DNA from: Mycobacterium sp. Aquia_216
GTDB taxonomy: Bacteria; Actinomycetota; Actinomycetes; Mycobacteriales; Mycobacteriaceae
Assembly (NCBI RefSeq): GCF_026723865.1
Contig: NZ_CP113529.1
Location: forward strand, 2,418,001-2,482,000
DNA length: 64,000 nt
Direction of reading: 5' to 3'
Notes under the pieces: model-generated
Database searches by the model: none
The model's input: only the letters and a program-made list of their open reading frames with translations
What the model was told of the DNA's origin: nothing
Part shown: in pieces, positions 54,265 through 62,997 of the stretch
How the letters are laid out: each line of letters begins with the position of its first letter
Position numbering within the stretch: position 1 is the stretch's first letter
Position numbers and translations under genes: made by a program

Positions 54265-55095
54265 ATGGCCAATCCGTTCGTCAAAGCGTGGAAATACGTC
54301 ATGGCGCTGTTCAACTCGAAAATTGACGAGCATGCCGACCCCAAGATCCAGATCCAGCAGGCCATCGAGGAAGCCCAGCGCACCCACCAGGCGTTGACGC
54401 AGCAGGCGGCGCAGGTGATCGGTAACCAGCGCCAGCTGGAGATGCGTCTCAACCGGCAGCTGGCCGACATCGAGAAGCTCCAAGTCAACGTGCGTCAGGC
54501 GCTGACGCTCGCTGACCAGGCCACCGCCGCCGGAGATGCCGCCAAGGCCGCCGAGTACACCAACGCCGCCGAGGCGTTCGCGGCCCAGCTGGTGACCGGG
54601 GAGCAGAGCGTCGAAGACCTCAAGACGCTGCACGACCAAGCGCTGGGCGCGGCGGCGCAGGCCAAGAAGGCCGTCGAACGCAACGCCATGGTGCTGCAGC
54701 AGAAGATCGCCGAGCGCACCAAGCTGCTCAGCCAGCTCGAGCAGGCCAAGATGCAGGAACAGGTCAGCGCGTCGCTGCGGTCGATGAGCGAGATCGCCGC
54801 CCCGGGCAACACCCCGAGCCTCGACGAGGTGCGCGACAAGATCGAACGGCGCTACGCCAACGCGATCGGCTCCGCCGAACTCGCGCAGAACTCCGTGCAG
54901 GGCCGGATGCTCGAGGTCCAGCAGGCCAGCGTGGAGATGGCGGGTCATTCCCGGCTCGAGCAAATTCGCGCGTCGATGCGAGGCGAAGCCCTGCCGACAG
55001 GCGGGACACCTGCGGCTCCCGGCGCCACGCCGGCTACGCCCGTGCCCGCCGAGAACCCCGGCGCACAGGTGGCCGAGAAACCCTTCGGTCAGTAG
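54265..55095 (+). CDS. pspA: Phage shock protein A homologue (35-kDa antigen)
   Basis: The 276-residue PspA/IM30 protein is almost entirely coiled coil (residues about 25-215), with an N-terminal membrane-binding helix ([17 protein letters not shown]). The C-terminal tail is Pro/Ala-rich ([19 protein letters not shown]) and longer than in non-actinobacterial PspA. It polymerises on the inner membrane face to preserve it under stress and in mycobacteria restrains ClgR. It corresponds to Rv2744c. ATG 54265 follows gaaggtggag. Confidence 0.96.
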   Translation: MANPFVKAWKYVMALFNSKIDEHADPKIQIQQAIEEAQRTHQALTQQAAQVIGNQRQLEMRLNRQLADIEKLQVNVRQALTLADQATAAGDAAKAAEYTNAAEAFAAQLVTGEQSVEDLKTLHDQALGAAAQAKKAVERNAMVLQQKIAERTKLLSQLEQAKMQEQVSASLRSMSEIAAPGNTPSLDEVRDKIERRYANAIGSAELAQNSVQGRMLEVQQASVEMAGHSRLEQIRASMRGEALPTGGTPAAPGATPATPVPAENPGAQVAEKPFGQ

Positions 55096-55113
55096 CCGGT
55101 CGGTCGGTGTGAC

Positions 55114-55935
55114 ATGGCGGTAAGGGCAACGCAGCGCGGGGCCTTTCGGGCACTGCTGCAGCAGGGCCTGGACATCGCCGCCGATCTATCCGGCTTCGTC
55201 GCCCAGAAGATCAGCGCGGCCGCCGACCCGCGGGCGCGGCTGCTGCGCCGCCGCCGCCGCGCCCTGCGGTGGGCTTGGATCTTCACCGCGGGCAGCGTGT
55301 TGTGGGGTTTGGTGACCGCGGTGCTGGCGTGGTGGGGCTGGTTCGTGTTGCTCCTGCAGATCACCGGCGCGATCGCGGTCCTCGAGGTAATTCCCGCGAC
55401 GTTGTTGTTCTTCCGCTACCACTGGCTGAAGTCGGAGCCGCTGCCGGCGAGCCGGCCCGTCAACGCCCGTCGCCTGCCGCCCCCGGGTTCCGCGGCCCGA
55501 CCCGCGATGTACGCGCTGGGCGCCTCCGAGCGCGGGTTCTTCTCGTTGCTGGGCGTGATCGAGCGCGGTGCGATGCTGCCGGCGGTCGAGATCGGCGACC
55601 TGACCGCGGCGGCGAACAAGACCTCCGCGGCGATGGCGGCCACCGCCGCGGAGGTGGTGTCGATGGAGCGCGCGGCGCACAACTCGGACTCGTCGCGGGC
55701 ATATCTGGTGCCGACCATCAACGCGTTCACCGCGCAGTTGAGCGCCGGCGTCCGGCAATACAACGAAATGGTCACCGCCGCAGCGCAATTGGTTTCTTCG
55801 GCGAACGGCGATGCCGATGTCGGGCTCGCCGCGGCACACCAGCGTTACCGGGCCGAACTGGTCGAGGCTACCGATCGCCTGACCGGTTGGGCTCAGGCGT
55901 TCGACGAACTCGGCGGGTTACCGCGCCGTCAGTGA
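55114..55935 (+). CDS. pspM: PspA-associated membrane protein (PspM, Rv2743c-like)
   Basis: The 273-residue protein has two adjacent membrane helices at about residues 48-92 (WIFTAGSVLWGLVTAVLAWW and FVLLLQITGAIAVLEVIPAT). A soluble C-terminus is predicted helical. It corresponds to Rv2743c, described as PspM, the membrane partner of PspA in the M. tuberculosis stress-sensing operon. It lies 18 bp after pspA. A minus-strand gene overlaps its last 7 bp, ending the operon here. Confidence 0.88.
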   Translation: MAVRATQRGAFRALLQQGLDIAADLSGFVAQKISAAADPRARLLRRRRRALRWAWIFTAGSVLWGLVTAVLAWWGWFVLLLQITGAIAVLEVIPATLLFFRYHWLKSEPLPASRPVNARRLPPPGSAARPAMYALGASERGFFSLLGVIERGAMLPAVEIGDLTAAANKTSAAMAATAAEVVSMERAAHNSDSSRAYLVPTINAFTAQLSAGVRQYNEMVTAAAQLVSSANGDADVGLAAAHQRYRAELVEATDRLTGWAQAFDELGGLPRRQ

Positions 55936-56351
55936 TCGGGTGACTGCGGAGGCCCGGCTTCCGGCCGCGGCCCGTAGCGCTCGATGTAGGCCTGGTGGAT
56001 GTGGGCGTCACGCTTGCGGGCGAGTTCGTCGACGAGATCCGGGTCCAGACCGTGCACCTGCAGCATGTGGCGGCGCCACACCTTGTTCAGCGCGTGCGAG
56101 AAGTACACGAACGGAATCAGGATCGGCAGCGTCATGCTGAGGTGGACGACCAGCGTCGTCGGGATGAACCAGAACGGGATGAGAATCAGGACCGCCGGCA
56201 CCGCGACGCGGGTCATCATCCGGCGCGCGGCGCCCTTACCGGCCAGGTCGTTGCGCACCCAGTCCCGCATCGAGTCGGGCAGCCGGCCGCCGCAGCAATA
56301 ACGGATGTAGGCAAGAGCGTTCGGCTTCGTGCGCTTTCCGGTGCCGTCCAC
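55929..56351 (-). CDS. DUF5313 family membrane protein
   Basis: The 140-residue protein from GTG 56351 has the DUF5313 opening KPNALAYIRYCCGGRLPDSM RDWV and two central hydrophobic helices (residues about 48-90; VAVPAVLILIPFWFIPTTLV). Its tail is basic (WRRHMLQVHGLDPDLVDELA). Its start is 4 bp after the ephG stop, so they form an operon. It occupies the position where M. tuberculosis annotates the arginine-rich Rv2742c (PspN) on the other strand. Confidence 0.85.
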   Translation of the reverse strand: MDGTGKRTKPNALAYIRYCCGGRLPDSMRDWVRNDLAGKGAARRMMTRVAVPAVLILIPFWFIPTTLVVHLSMTLPILIPFVYFSHALNKVWRRHMLQVHGLDPDLVDELARKRDAHIHQAYIERYGPRPEAGPPQSPDH

Positions 56352-56355
56352 CGCG

Positions 56356-56787
56356 TTAGAACGACGCTTTGAGCGACGGGATCGCCAACGCGGCCACACC
56401 GCGCAGCAACGCCTTGGTCATGTCGAAGAAGTCAAAGTAGTCCCGCCACAGCGTGATTCGCCCGTCGCGGACCTCGAACACCCCGCAGACCCAGAACTGC
56501 AGCCGCAGCGGGCCGAAGATCAGCGCATCACTGCGCTCGGTGAGCACCGCGGCGCCGTCGGCGGCAATCCGGTGAATCTTCACCTCGAACGAGGCGCGAC
56601 CCTCCATCCCGCGGAACAACTTGATCGCCCGGTGGCGGCCGCGGATCGTCGGCAGGCCGACGTTCTCGTAGACGAGGTCGTCGTCCAGCGTGGCCTCGGC
56701 GGTCGCGAAGTCCTCGTCCTGCAGTGCGTGGAGAAATGTCTCGACCGTGCGCGTGTTCGCGACGGCTGTCCCAGTCAGCTCGGTCAT
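56356..56787 (-). CDS. ephG: Limonene-1,2-epoxide hydrolase family protein EphG
   Basis: The 143-residue SnoaL-like fold enzyme corresponds to Rv2740, a structurally known mycobacterial epoxide hydrolase acting on bulky lipophilic epoxides. The small conical-barrel signature is visible: ATLDDDLVYENVGLPTIRGR, VLTERSDALIFGPLRL and RDGRITLWRDYFDFFDM, which carry the Asp-Arg-Asp type catalytic set. It is divergent from the glycosyltransferase gene, 49 bp away, and precedes DUF5313. Confidence 0.92.
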   Translation of the reverse strand: MTELTGTAVANTRTVETFLHALQDEDFATAEATLDDDLVYENVGLPTIRGRHRAIKLFRGMEGRASFEVKIHRIAADGAAVLTERSDALIFGPLRLQFWVCGVFEVRDGRITLWRDYFDFFDMTKALLRGVAALAIPSLKASF

Positions 56788-56836
56788 GGTGTCAGCGTAG
56801 GCGCGTGCCGGCCGGGCGCTGTGGCAGGGTAAGGCG

Positions 56837-58003
56837 GTGCGAGTCGCCGTGGTCGCCGGGCCGGATCCCGGGCACTCGTTTCCCGCGATTGCGCTGTGTC
56901 AGCGTTTCCGGGACGCGGGCGACGAGCCCACCCTGTTCACCGGCGAGGAATGGATCCGGGCCGCCCGTGATGCCGGCATCGAGGCGGTCGGACTCGACGG
57001 GTTGGTGGCCACCGACGACGACCTCGACGCCGGGGCCCGAATTCACCGGCGCGCCGCCCGGATGGCCGTGCTCAATGTGCCGGTGCTGCGGGACCTGGAA
57101 CCCGACCTGGTGGTGTCCGACGTCATCACGGCCGGCGGTGGCATGGCCGCCGAGCTGCTGGGGATCCCGTGGATAGAACTCAACCCGCATCCGCTCTATC
57201 TGCCGTCGAAAGGGTTGCCGCCGATAGGCAGTGGTCTGGCGCCGGGTACCGGCATCCGCGGGCGGCTGCGCGATACGACGATGCGGGCGCTGACGGCGCG
57301 ATCCGTGCGTGCCGGCCTACGACAGCGCGAGATATCCCGGGTTGAGATCGGTCTGCCGGCGCGCGATCCCGGCCCGCTGCGGCGGCTGATCGCCACACTG
57401 CCCGCACTGGAAGTGCCCCGCCCGGACTGGCCGGCCGAGGCCGTCGTGGTGGGGCCGCTGCACTTCGAGCCGACCGATCACATCCTCGAGGTTCCAGACG
57501 GCGCGGGGCCGGTGGTGGTCGTCGCGCCGTCGACCGCCCTGATCGGGACCGAAGGTCTGGCCGAGGTTGCCCTGGGGTGCCTGACGCCGGGGGAGACATT
57601 GCCGGCGGGGTCGCGCCTGCTGATATCGCGGTTGGGTGGACCGGATCTTCCGGTGCCGCCGTGGGCGGCCGTCGGCCTGGGACGTCAGGACGAGCTGTTG
57701 GCGCACGCCGACCTGGCGATCTGCGGCGGGGGCCACGGAATGGTGGCCAAGACGCTGCTGGCCGGGGTGCCGCTGGTGGTGGTTCCCGGCGGCGGCGACC
57801 AGTGGGAGATCGCCAACCGGGTGATGCGCCAGGGCAGCGCGCGACTGATTCGTCCGTTGACCCCCGATGCGTTGGTCCGGGCGGTGGGTGAGGTGTTGTC
57901 GACACCTCGCTACCGCGAGGCCGCGCGCACGGCCGCGGCCGGCCTCCACCGCGTCGCCGACCCGGTGCGGGTATGCCATCAAGCGCTGGCGCTCGCCGGG
58001 TGA
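56837..58003 (+). CDS. GT1-like glycosyltransferase (Rv2739c-like)
   Basis: The 388-residue GT-B protein has an N-terminal VAVVAGPDPGHSFPAIALCQ acceptor domain. The C-terminal donor site is LAICGGGHGMVAKTLLAGVP with VVPGGGDQWEIANRV. This is the MGT-type signature with CGGG replacing the common HHGG, so the catalytic geometry may differ. M. tuberculosis Rv2739c is annotated as an alanine-rich transferase. The substrate is unknown. A DUF3046 gene follows 23 bp later. Confidence 0.85.
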   Translation: MRVAVVAGPDPGHSFPAIALCQRFRDAGDEPTLFTGEEWIRAARDAGIEAVGLDGLVATDDDLDAGARIHRRAARMAVLNVPVLRDLEPDLVVSDVITAGGGMAAELLGIPWIELNPHPLYLPSKGLPPIGSGLAPGTGIRGRLRDTTMRALTARSVRAGLRQREISRVEIGLPARDPGPLRRLIATLPALEVPRPDWPAEAVVVGPLHFEPTDHILEVPDGAGPVVVVAPSTALIGTEGLAEVALGCLTPGETLPAGSRLLISRLGGPDLPVPPWAAVGLGRQDELLAHADLAICGGGHGMVAKTLLAGVPLVVVPGGGDQWEIANRVMRQGSARLIRPLTPDALVRAVGEVLSTPRYREAARTAAAGLHRVADPVRVCHQALALAG

Positions 58004-58026
58004 CCGGGCTCGGTATCTTGGCTGGC

Positions 58027-58221
58027 GTGCGGCTGACGGAGTTCAACGAGCGGGTGGTGCTGCGGTTCGGCGCCGCGTACGGCGCATCGGTACTGGTAGA
58101 CCACGTGCTGCCCGGTTTCGGCGGGCGGACCGCCGCCCAGGCGATCGAGGACGGCGTCGAGCCCCGCGACGTCTGGCGGGCATTGTGCGTCGACTTCGAC
58201 GTGCCCCGCGACCAGTGGTGA
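58027..58221 (+). CDS. DUF3046 family protein
   Basis: This 64-residue protein (MRLTEFNERVVLRFGAAYGA at the start, WRALCVDFDVPRDQW at the end) matches the actinobacterial DUF3046 family, Rv2738c in M. tuberculosis, always found near recA. It is predicted to be small, helical and cytosolic. The function is unknown. The start is GTG 58027. Confidence 0.88.
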   Translation: MRLTEFNERVVLRFGAAYGASVLVDHVLPGFGGRTAAQAIEDGVEPRDVWRALCVDFDVPRDQW

Positions 58222-58258
58222 ACCCGCTTACCCGCTTACCCGCAACGCCGCCGCACAC

Positions 58259-58936
58259 TCATCTCCGAGTGGACCGCGGTGCCTCGCGGAACACGCAGTC
58301 GCCGCACACGGCTCGCCCGGGCAGCCGATAGAACAGGCAGCAGCTGTCGCGCCGGAAGCCCAGATGTGAGCCGGTGATCACGCCGGAGCCCGACAGCACG
58401 CCGGTGTCCAGCAGCGAGTCGGTGATCTCGACGATCCGCGCGCGTAAGTCGGGCCGGACCGCCAGCAGTGCGCGCGATGCGCCGACGAGTGCGGACGCGA
58501 TGTTGCCCGCCAGCAGCGCGGGCGCCAGCTTGACCTGCAGGCCGGCCGCGAACGGCTGCATGTGGTGTTGCACCACAACGCGATACAACAACCCCGCCGA
58601 GATGTCCTCGACCGCCTGTCCAAGGGGCTCAGGCAGGCGCAGCTGCGCTCCGTCGTCGGCACGTTCGAGATCGTTGAGGACCGGAACGATGCCGTGGGCC
58701 AATGCGCAGGCCAGCACGGGTGACCACAGCCGGGTGGCATGGCCGAGGTGAACCAGCGAGGCGCCGATCCGTAAGTCCGTCGAGCGGTAGCGCCGCACGG
58801 TGGCGCCGATCAAATCGGTAAAGCCGTCGGCGTAGTCCTGGCGAACCGGGTGCCATCCGGTCCCGGTCCCGCCCACGGTCAGCGCGAAAAACCCTTTGTA
58901 GGTTGATATTTCGGCAAGCTCGCCGGAGATGTCCAT
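58259..58936 (-). CDS. FhuF-like (2Fe-2S) ferric-siderophore reductase family protein
   Basis: The 225-residue protein has a helical body and a C-terminal cysteine cluster, RRDSCCLFYRLPGRAVCGDC, i.e. Cys-Cys-x10-Cys-x2-Cys. This is the atypical 2Fe-2S site of FhuF-type ferric reductases. A role in releasing iron from siderophores is inferred from the family. It points away from recA, sharing the 336-bp region between them. I recall no such gene beside recA in M. tuberculosis, so it may be an insertion here. Confidence 0.82.
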   Translation of the reverse strand: MDISGELAEISTYKGFFALTVGGTGTGWHPVRQDYADGFTDLIGATVRRYRSTDLRIGASLVHLGHATRLWSPVLACALAHGIVPVLNDLERADDGAQLRLPEPLGQAVEDISAGLLYRVVVQHHMQPFAAGLQVKLAPALLAGNIASALVGASRALLAVRPDLRARIVEITDSLLDTGVLSGSGVITGSHLGFRRDSCCLFYRLPGRAVCGDCVFREAPRSTRR

Positions 58937-59153
58937 GCGTGCGCGTCCACCCTCTCCGGGGAGATCCGCCCCAGCGTCCAGTGAGGGAGCGCCGACGATG
59001 AGTATCTGGCTCTCGGGTCAGGATGTGCCCGATCACAGTGGCGGGACCGCACCGGATTCGCACCGGTTTCCTCAGCGTTTCGTGCAGGCCCGTCGACGCC
59101 CTTTCGGTAGCCGATATTGCCACACGGAACTCCCGCGGCGTGTCGAACTTGAA

Positions 59154-59169
59154 TCGAACAGGTGTTCGT
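59154..59169 (+). promoter_or_regulatory. LexA-binding SOS box of recA
   Basis: tcgaacaggtgttcgt matches the mycobacterial SOS consensus TCGAAC-N4-GTTCGA at 11 of 12 defined positions. It lies 104 bp before the recA start, the position expected for the LexA-controlled promoter. Confidence 0.88.
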
Positions 59170-59196
59170 CTACTGTGGGGATCGTTCGACGATGAC

Positions 59197-59219
59197 TTGT
59201 CGGTGGGTCTCTCTAGTGT
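59197..59219 (+). promoter_or_regulatory. RecA-independent (PafBC-type) damage promoter of recA
   Basis: ttgtcggtg at 59197-59205, followed after 8 bp by tagtgt (59214-59219), fits the RecA-NDp motif TTGTCRGTG-N8-TANNNT. In mycobacteria that promoter class is activated by PafBC independently of LexA. Confidence 0.85.
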
Positions 59220-59272
59220 CACGGCCAACCGACCGATACCGGTCAGAGAACAACGACTACAGGAGAGACGCC

Positions 59273-60310
59273 ATGGCGCAAGCCCCCGACCGCGAAAAAG
59301 CCCTCGAACTGGCAATGGCCCAGATCGAGAAGAGCTACGGCAAAGGCTCGGTGATGCGTCTCGGCGACGAGACACGTCAGCCGATCTCGATCATTCCGAC
59401 CGGATCCATCGCACTGGACGTGGCCCTGGGCATCGGCGGCCTGCCCCGCGGCCGGGTCGTGGAGATCTACGGCCCGGAGTCCTCGGGTAAGACCACCGTC
59501 GCCCTGCACGCGGTGGCCAATGCCCAGGCGGCCGGCGGCGTCGCGGCGTTCATCGACGCCGAGCACGCCCTGGACCCGGACTACGCCAAGAAGCTGGGCG
59601 TCGACACCGATTCCCTGCTGGTCAGCCAGCCCGACACCGGTGAGCAGGCCCTGGAGATCGCCGACATGCTGATCCGCTCCGGCGCCCTGGACATTCTGGT
59701 CATCGACTCGGTCGCCGCACTGGTGCCGCGCGCGGAACTCGAGGGCGAGATGGGCGACAGCCATGTCGGTCTGCAGGCCCGGCTGATGAGCCAGGCGCTG
59801 CGGAAAATGACTGGCGCGCTGAACAATTCGGGAACAACCGCGATCTTCATCAACCAGCTCCGCGAGAAGATCGGGGTGATGTTCGGCAGTCCCGAAACCA
59901 CCACGGGCGGAAAGGCGTTGAAGTTCTACGCGTCGGTGCGCATGGATGTGCGCCGGATCGAGACGCTCAAGGACGGCACCGACGCGGTCGGCAACCGCAC
60001 CCGGGTCAAGGTCGTCAAGAACAAGGTGGCGCCGCCGTTCAAGCAGGCCGAGTTCGACATCCTCTACGGCCGCGGCATCAGCCGGGAGGGCTCGCTGATC
60101 GACATGGGCGTGGACCAGGGCTTCATCCGCAAGTCCGGTTCCTGGTTCACCTACGAGGGCGAACAACTCGGCCAGGGTAAGGAGAACGTCCGCAACTTCT
60201 TGATGGAGAACGCCGACATCGGCAACGAGATCGAGAAGAAGATCAAGGAAAAGCTCGGCATTGGGGCGGTGGTGACCGATGACGTCCTGCCCACCCCCGT
60301 CGATTTCTGA
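59273..60310 (+). CDS. recA: Recombinase RecA, intein-free
   Basis: The 345-residue recombinase forms filaments on ssDNA for strand exchange and LexA cleavage. Walker [10 protein letters not shown] starts at Gly67, Walker B is [15 protein letters not shown], and the L2 region is [20 protein letters not shown]. The C-terminus is acidic/basic ([15 protein letters not shown]). The length is that of a mature RecA: the intein that interrupts the M. tuberculosis gene (790-residue precursor) is absent. recX overlaps its last 32 bp. Confidence 0.99.
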   Translation: MAQAPDREKALELAMAQIEKSYGKGSVMRLGDETRQPISIIPTGSIALDVALGIGGLPRGRVVEIYGPESSGKTTVALHAVANAQAAGGVAAFIDAEHALDPDYAKKLGVDTDSLLVSQPDTGEQALEIADMLIRSGALDILVIDSVAALVPRAELEGEMGDSHVGLQARLMSQALRKMTGALNNSGTTAIFINQLREKIGVMFGSPETTTGGKALKFYASVRMDVRRIETLKDGTDAVGNRTRVKVVKNKVAPPFKQAEFDILYGRGISREGSLIDMGVDQGFIRKSGSWFTYEGEQLGQGKENVRNFLMENADIGNEIEKKIKEKLGIGAVVTDDVLPTPVDF

Positions 60311-60797
60311 GCCTGCCCGCGAAGAGCAGGCGCGGGCGCTGTGCCTGCGCCTGCTCACCGCGAGGTCGCGCACCCGGGCCGAGTTGTCCGGCCAGCTCGC
60401 GAAACGTGGATACCCCGGCGACGTCAGTGCCCGGGTGCTCGACCGGCTGGCCGACGTCGGGCTGGTGGATGACAGGGACTTCGCCGAACAGTGGGTGCAG
60501 TCCCGGCGCGCCAGGGCGGGAAAGAGCCGGCGCGCCCTGGCCACCGAGCTGCACACCAAGGGCGTCGACAACGAAGTCATCAACACGGTGCTGGCCGGGA
60601 TCGACGCCGGTGCCGAGCGAGACCGGGCCGAGGAACTGGTGCGGGCCAAGCTGCGGCGCGAGACGCTGAGCACCGACGACGTGCGGATCACTCGTCGGCT
60701 GGTGGGGATGCTGGCCCGCCGTGGCTACAGCCAGAACCTCGCCTGCGAGGTTGTCCTCGCCGAGTTGGCCGCTGAGCGGGAACGCCGCCGCGTCTAG
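60279..60797 (+). CDS. recX: RecA regulator RecX
   Basis: The 172-residue protein made of RecX three-helix repeats limits RecA filament growth. Typical text includes [40 protein letters not shown] and [18 protein letters not shown]. It starts inside recA (32-bp overlap), so translation is coupled and both are induced by damage. The length is close to the M. tuberculosis protein. Confidence 0.96.
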   Translation: MTSCPPPSISEPAREEQARALCLRLLTARSRTRAELSGQLAKRGYPGDVSARVLDRLADVGLVDDRDFAEQWVQSRRARAGKSRRALATELHTKGVDNEVINTVLAGIDAGAERDRAEELVRAKLRRETLSTDDVRITRRLVGMLARRGYSQNLACEVVLAELAAERERRRV

Positions 60798-60850
60798 CTG
60801 GGGGTTCATCCGGCAGGTTTCGCGCCGATCGGTCGCCGTAGCATGGTCAC

Positions 60851-62389
60851 GTGACTTCGACAGTGGCGCCGGGTGCCGCGAGCCTCAGCGGGCCCGTGGC
60901 GGGGTCGAAGCGCACGTATCAAGTTCGCACCTACGGCTGCCAGATGAATGTCCACGACTCCGAGCGGTTGGCGGGCCTGCTCGAGGCGGCCGGCTACCAG
61001 CGCGCTGCCGAGGGCGCCGACGCGGATGTGGTGGTCTTCAACACCTGCGCGGTCCGCGAAAATGCCGACAACAAGCTCTACGGGAACATCAGCCACCTGG
61101 CTCCGCGCAAGCGCGATAATCCCGACTTCCAGATCGCGGTCGGCGGCTGCCTGGCCCAGAAAGACCGGGAAGCCTTGCTGCGCAAGGCGCCCTGGGTCGA
61201 CGTCGTGTTCGGCACGCACAACATCGGCTCGCTGCCCGCGCTGCTCGACCGGGCCCGGCACAACAAGGTCGCCCAGGTCGAAATCGTCGAGGCGCTGCAG
61301 GAGTTTCCGTCATCGCTACCCAGCGCTCGCGAATCAGCCTATGCCGCTTGGGTTTCCATTTCCGTCGGCTGCAACAACAGCTGCACGTTCTGCATCGTCC
61401 CGTCGCTACGGGGCAAGGAGGTCGACCGCAGCCCGGCAGACATTCTGACCGAGGTCCGATCGCTGGTGGCCGACGGCGTGCTGGAAGTCACGCTGCTGGG
61501 ACAGAACGTCAATGCCTACGGCGTCTCGTTCGCCGATCCGGCAGTGCCCCGCAACCGCGGCGCCTTCGCCGAGCTGCTGCGGGCCTGCGGAGGTATCCAC
61601 GGACTGGAACGTGTGCGGTTCACCTCGCCGCACCCGGCCGAATTCACCGACGACGTCATCGAGGCGATGGCGCAGACGCCGAATGTCTGCCCCGCGCTGC
61701 ATATGCCGTTGCAGTCGGGCTCCGACCGGATGCTGCGCGCGATGCGCAGGTCCTACCGCGCCGAGCGCTACCTCGGCATCGTCGACCGGGTGCGAGCGGC
61801 GATGCCGCACGCGGCCATCACCACCGACCTCATCGTCGGATTCCCCGGTGAGACCGAAGAGGACTTCGCGGCCACCCTCGATGTGGTGCGCCGGGCGCGG
61901 TTCGCGGCCGCGTTCACCTTCCAGTACTCCAAGCGGCCCGGCACCCCGGCCGCTGAGCTCGACGGGCAGCTACCGAAAGCCGTTGTGCAGGAACGCTATG
62001 AGCGGCTGATCGAATTGCAGGAGCAAATCTCCCTGGAGGGCAACCGCCAGCTGATCGGTCAGAGTGTCGAATTGCTGGTCGCCACGGGCGAAGGCCGCAA
62101 AGACGCTCGCACGGCCCGCATGACCGGGCGGGCGCGCGACGGCCGGCTGGTGCACTTCGCCTGCAACGATGCCGCCGACACACCGGTGCGGCCCGGCGAC
62201 ATCATCACCACGGCGGTCACCGAGGCCGCGCCGCACCACCTGATCGCCGATGCCGGCATCCGGACCCACCGTCGTACCAGAGCCGGCGACGCGCACGCCG
62301 CCGGACAGCGACCGCGCGGTACCGGCTTGGGCATGCCCGGTATCGGGCCGGCCGCCAAACCAACCGAACCCCTTGGATGTGCCCGATGA
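60851..62389 (+). CDS. miaB: tRNA-2-methylthio-N6-dimethylallyladenosine synthase MiaB
   Basis: The 512-residue radical SAM methylthiotransferase modifies adenosine 37 of tRNA. The N-terminal UPF0004 domain has [18 protein letters not shown] with cysteines for the auxiliary 4Fe-4S cluster, [11 protein letters not shown] and VGGCLAQKD. The radical SAM loop is Cys174-x3-Cys178-x2-Cys181 in [16 protein letters not shown] domain closes the conserved core ([20 protein letters not shown]). A basic C-terminal extension is actinobacterial. The stop overlaps the next gene (ATGA). Confidence 0.97.
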   Translation: MTSTVAPGAASLSGPVAGSKRTYQVRTYGCQMNVHDSERLAGLLEAAGYQRAAEGADADVVVFNTCAVRENADNKLYGNISHLAPRKRDNPDFQIAVGGCLAQKDREALLRKAPWVDVVFGTHNIGSLPALLDRARHNKVAQVEIVEALQEFPSSLPSARESAYAAWVSISVGCNNSCTFCIVPSLRGKEVDRSPADILTEVRSLVADGVLEVTLLGQNVNAYGVSFADPAVPRNRGAFAELLRACGGIHGLERVRFTSPHPAEFTDDVIEAMAQTPNVCPALHMPLQSGSDRMLRAMRRSYRAERYLGIVDRVRAAMPHAAITTDLIVGFPGETEEDFAATLDVVRRARFAAAFTFQYSKRPGTPAAELDGQLPKAVVQERYERLIELQEQISLEGNRQLIGQSVELLVATGEGRKDARTARMTGRARDGRLVHFACNDAADTPVRPGDIITTAVTEAAPHHLIADAGIRTHRRTRAGDAHAAGQRPRGTGLGMPGIGPAAKPTEPLGCAR

Positions 62390-62997
62390 CGAAGGAAGAC
62401 ACCGGCTTTGACGCCCTGCGCGCCGAGATCGAGGCCGCAGAGCGTCGCGTAGCACGCGAAATCGACCCCGGCCCAAGGGCGTTCATCGTCGCCATCCTGG
62501 TGTTCGTACTGCTGGCATCGTTCATCCTGCCGCATACCGGCCAGGTGCGCGGCTGGGATGTGCTGTTCAGCAGCCACGGCGCCGGCGTGGCCGCGTTGTC
62601 GCTGCCTTCGAAGGTGTTCTCCTGGCTGGCACTGGTTTTCGGTGTCGGATTCTCGATGCTGGCACTGCTGACGCGTCGCTGGGCGTTGGCCTGGATCGCG
62701 CTGGCGGGCTCGTCATTGGCCAGCGCGACCGGCCTCTTGGCGGTGTGGTCACGCCAGACCGTGGCCGCCGGTCATCCCGGCCCGGGTGTCGGGTTGTTCG
62801 TGGCATGGATCACCGTGATCCTGTTGACGTTCCACTGGGCCCGCGTGGTGTGGTCGCGCACGATCGTGCAACTCGCCGCCGAGGAGCAGCGGCGCCGTAT
62901 CAGTGCCGAGCAGCAGTCCAGGACGCTGCTGGAAACCCTGGGTGACCAGGACACCCCCGATGCGGGGGCGCCTGGGGACCAGGCGGCGGGCCGCTAG
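62386..62997 (+). CDS. Conserved membrane protein (Rv2732c-like)
   Basis: The 203-residue protein from ATG 62386 has four hydrophobic segments at about residues 30-50 ([17 protein letters not shown]), 75-95, 100-120 and 138-155. A charged C-terminal helix rich in Glu/Arg/Gln follows. No catalytic motif is seen. It is translationally coupled to miaB and converges with the DUF349 gene, overlapping by 4 bp. The function is unknown. Confidence 0.85.
   Translation: MTKEDTGFDALRAEIEAAERRVAREIDPGPRAFIVAILVFVLLASFILPHTGQVRGWDVLFSSHGAGVAALSLPSKVFSWLALVFGVGFSMLALLTRRWALAWIALAGSSLASATGLLAVWSRQTVAAGHPGPGVGLFVAWITVILLTFHWARVVWSRTIVQLAAEEQRRRISAEQQSRTLLETLGDQDTPDAGAPGDQAAGR

Larger units (their letters stand above)
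58937..59272 (+). promoter_or_regulatory. recA upstream region
   Basis: This 336-bp gene-free stretch precedes recA. It holds a LexA box and a RecA-independent damage promoter signature, listed separately, and an aggaga ribosome-binding site at 59261-59266. Short frames across it look like shadows. Confidence 0.7.

Noticed and set aside
55940..56372. PspN-like gene on the + strand after pspM
   Set aside because: Only short Arg-rich overlapping frames exist there, while the minus strand has a coherent DUF5313 protein.
59273..60310. Intein in recA
   Set aside because: The reading frame is 345 residues with continuous RecA motifs and no splice-junction or homing-endonuclease sequence.
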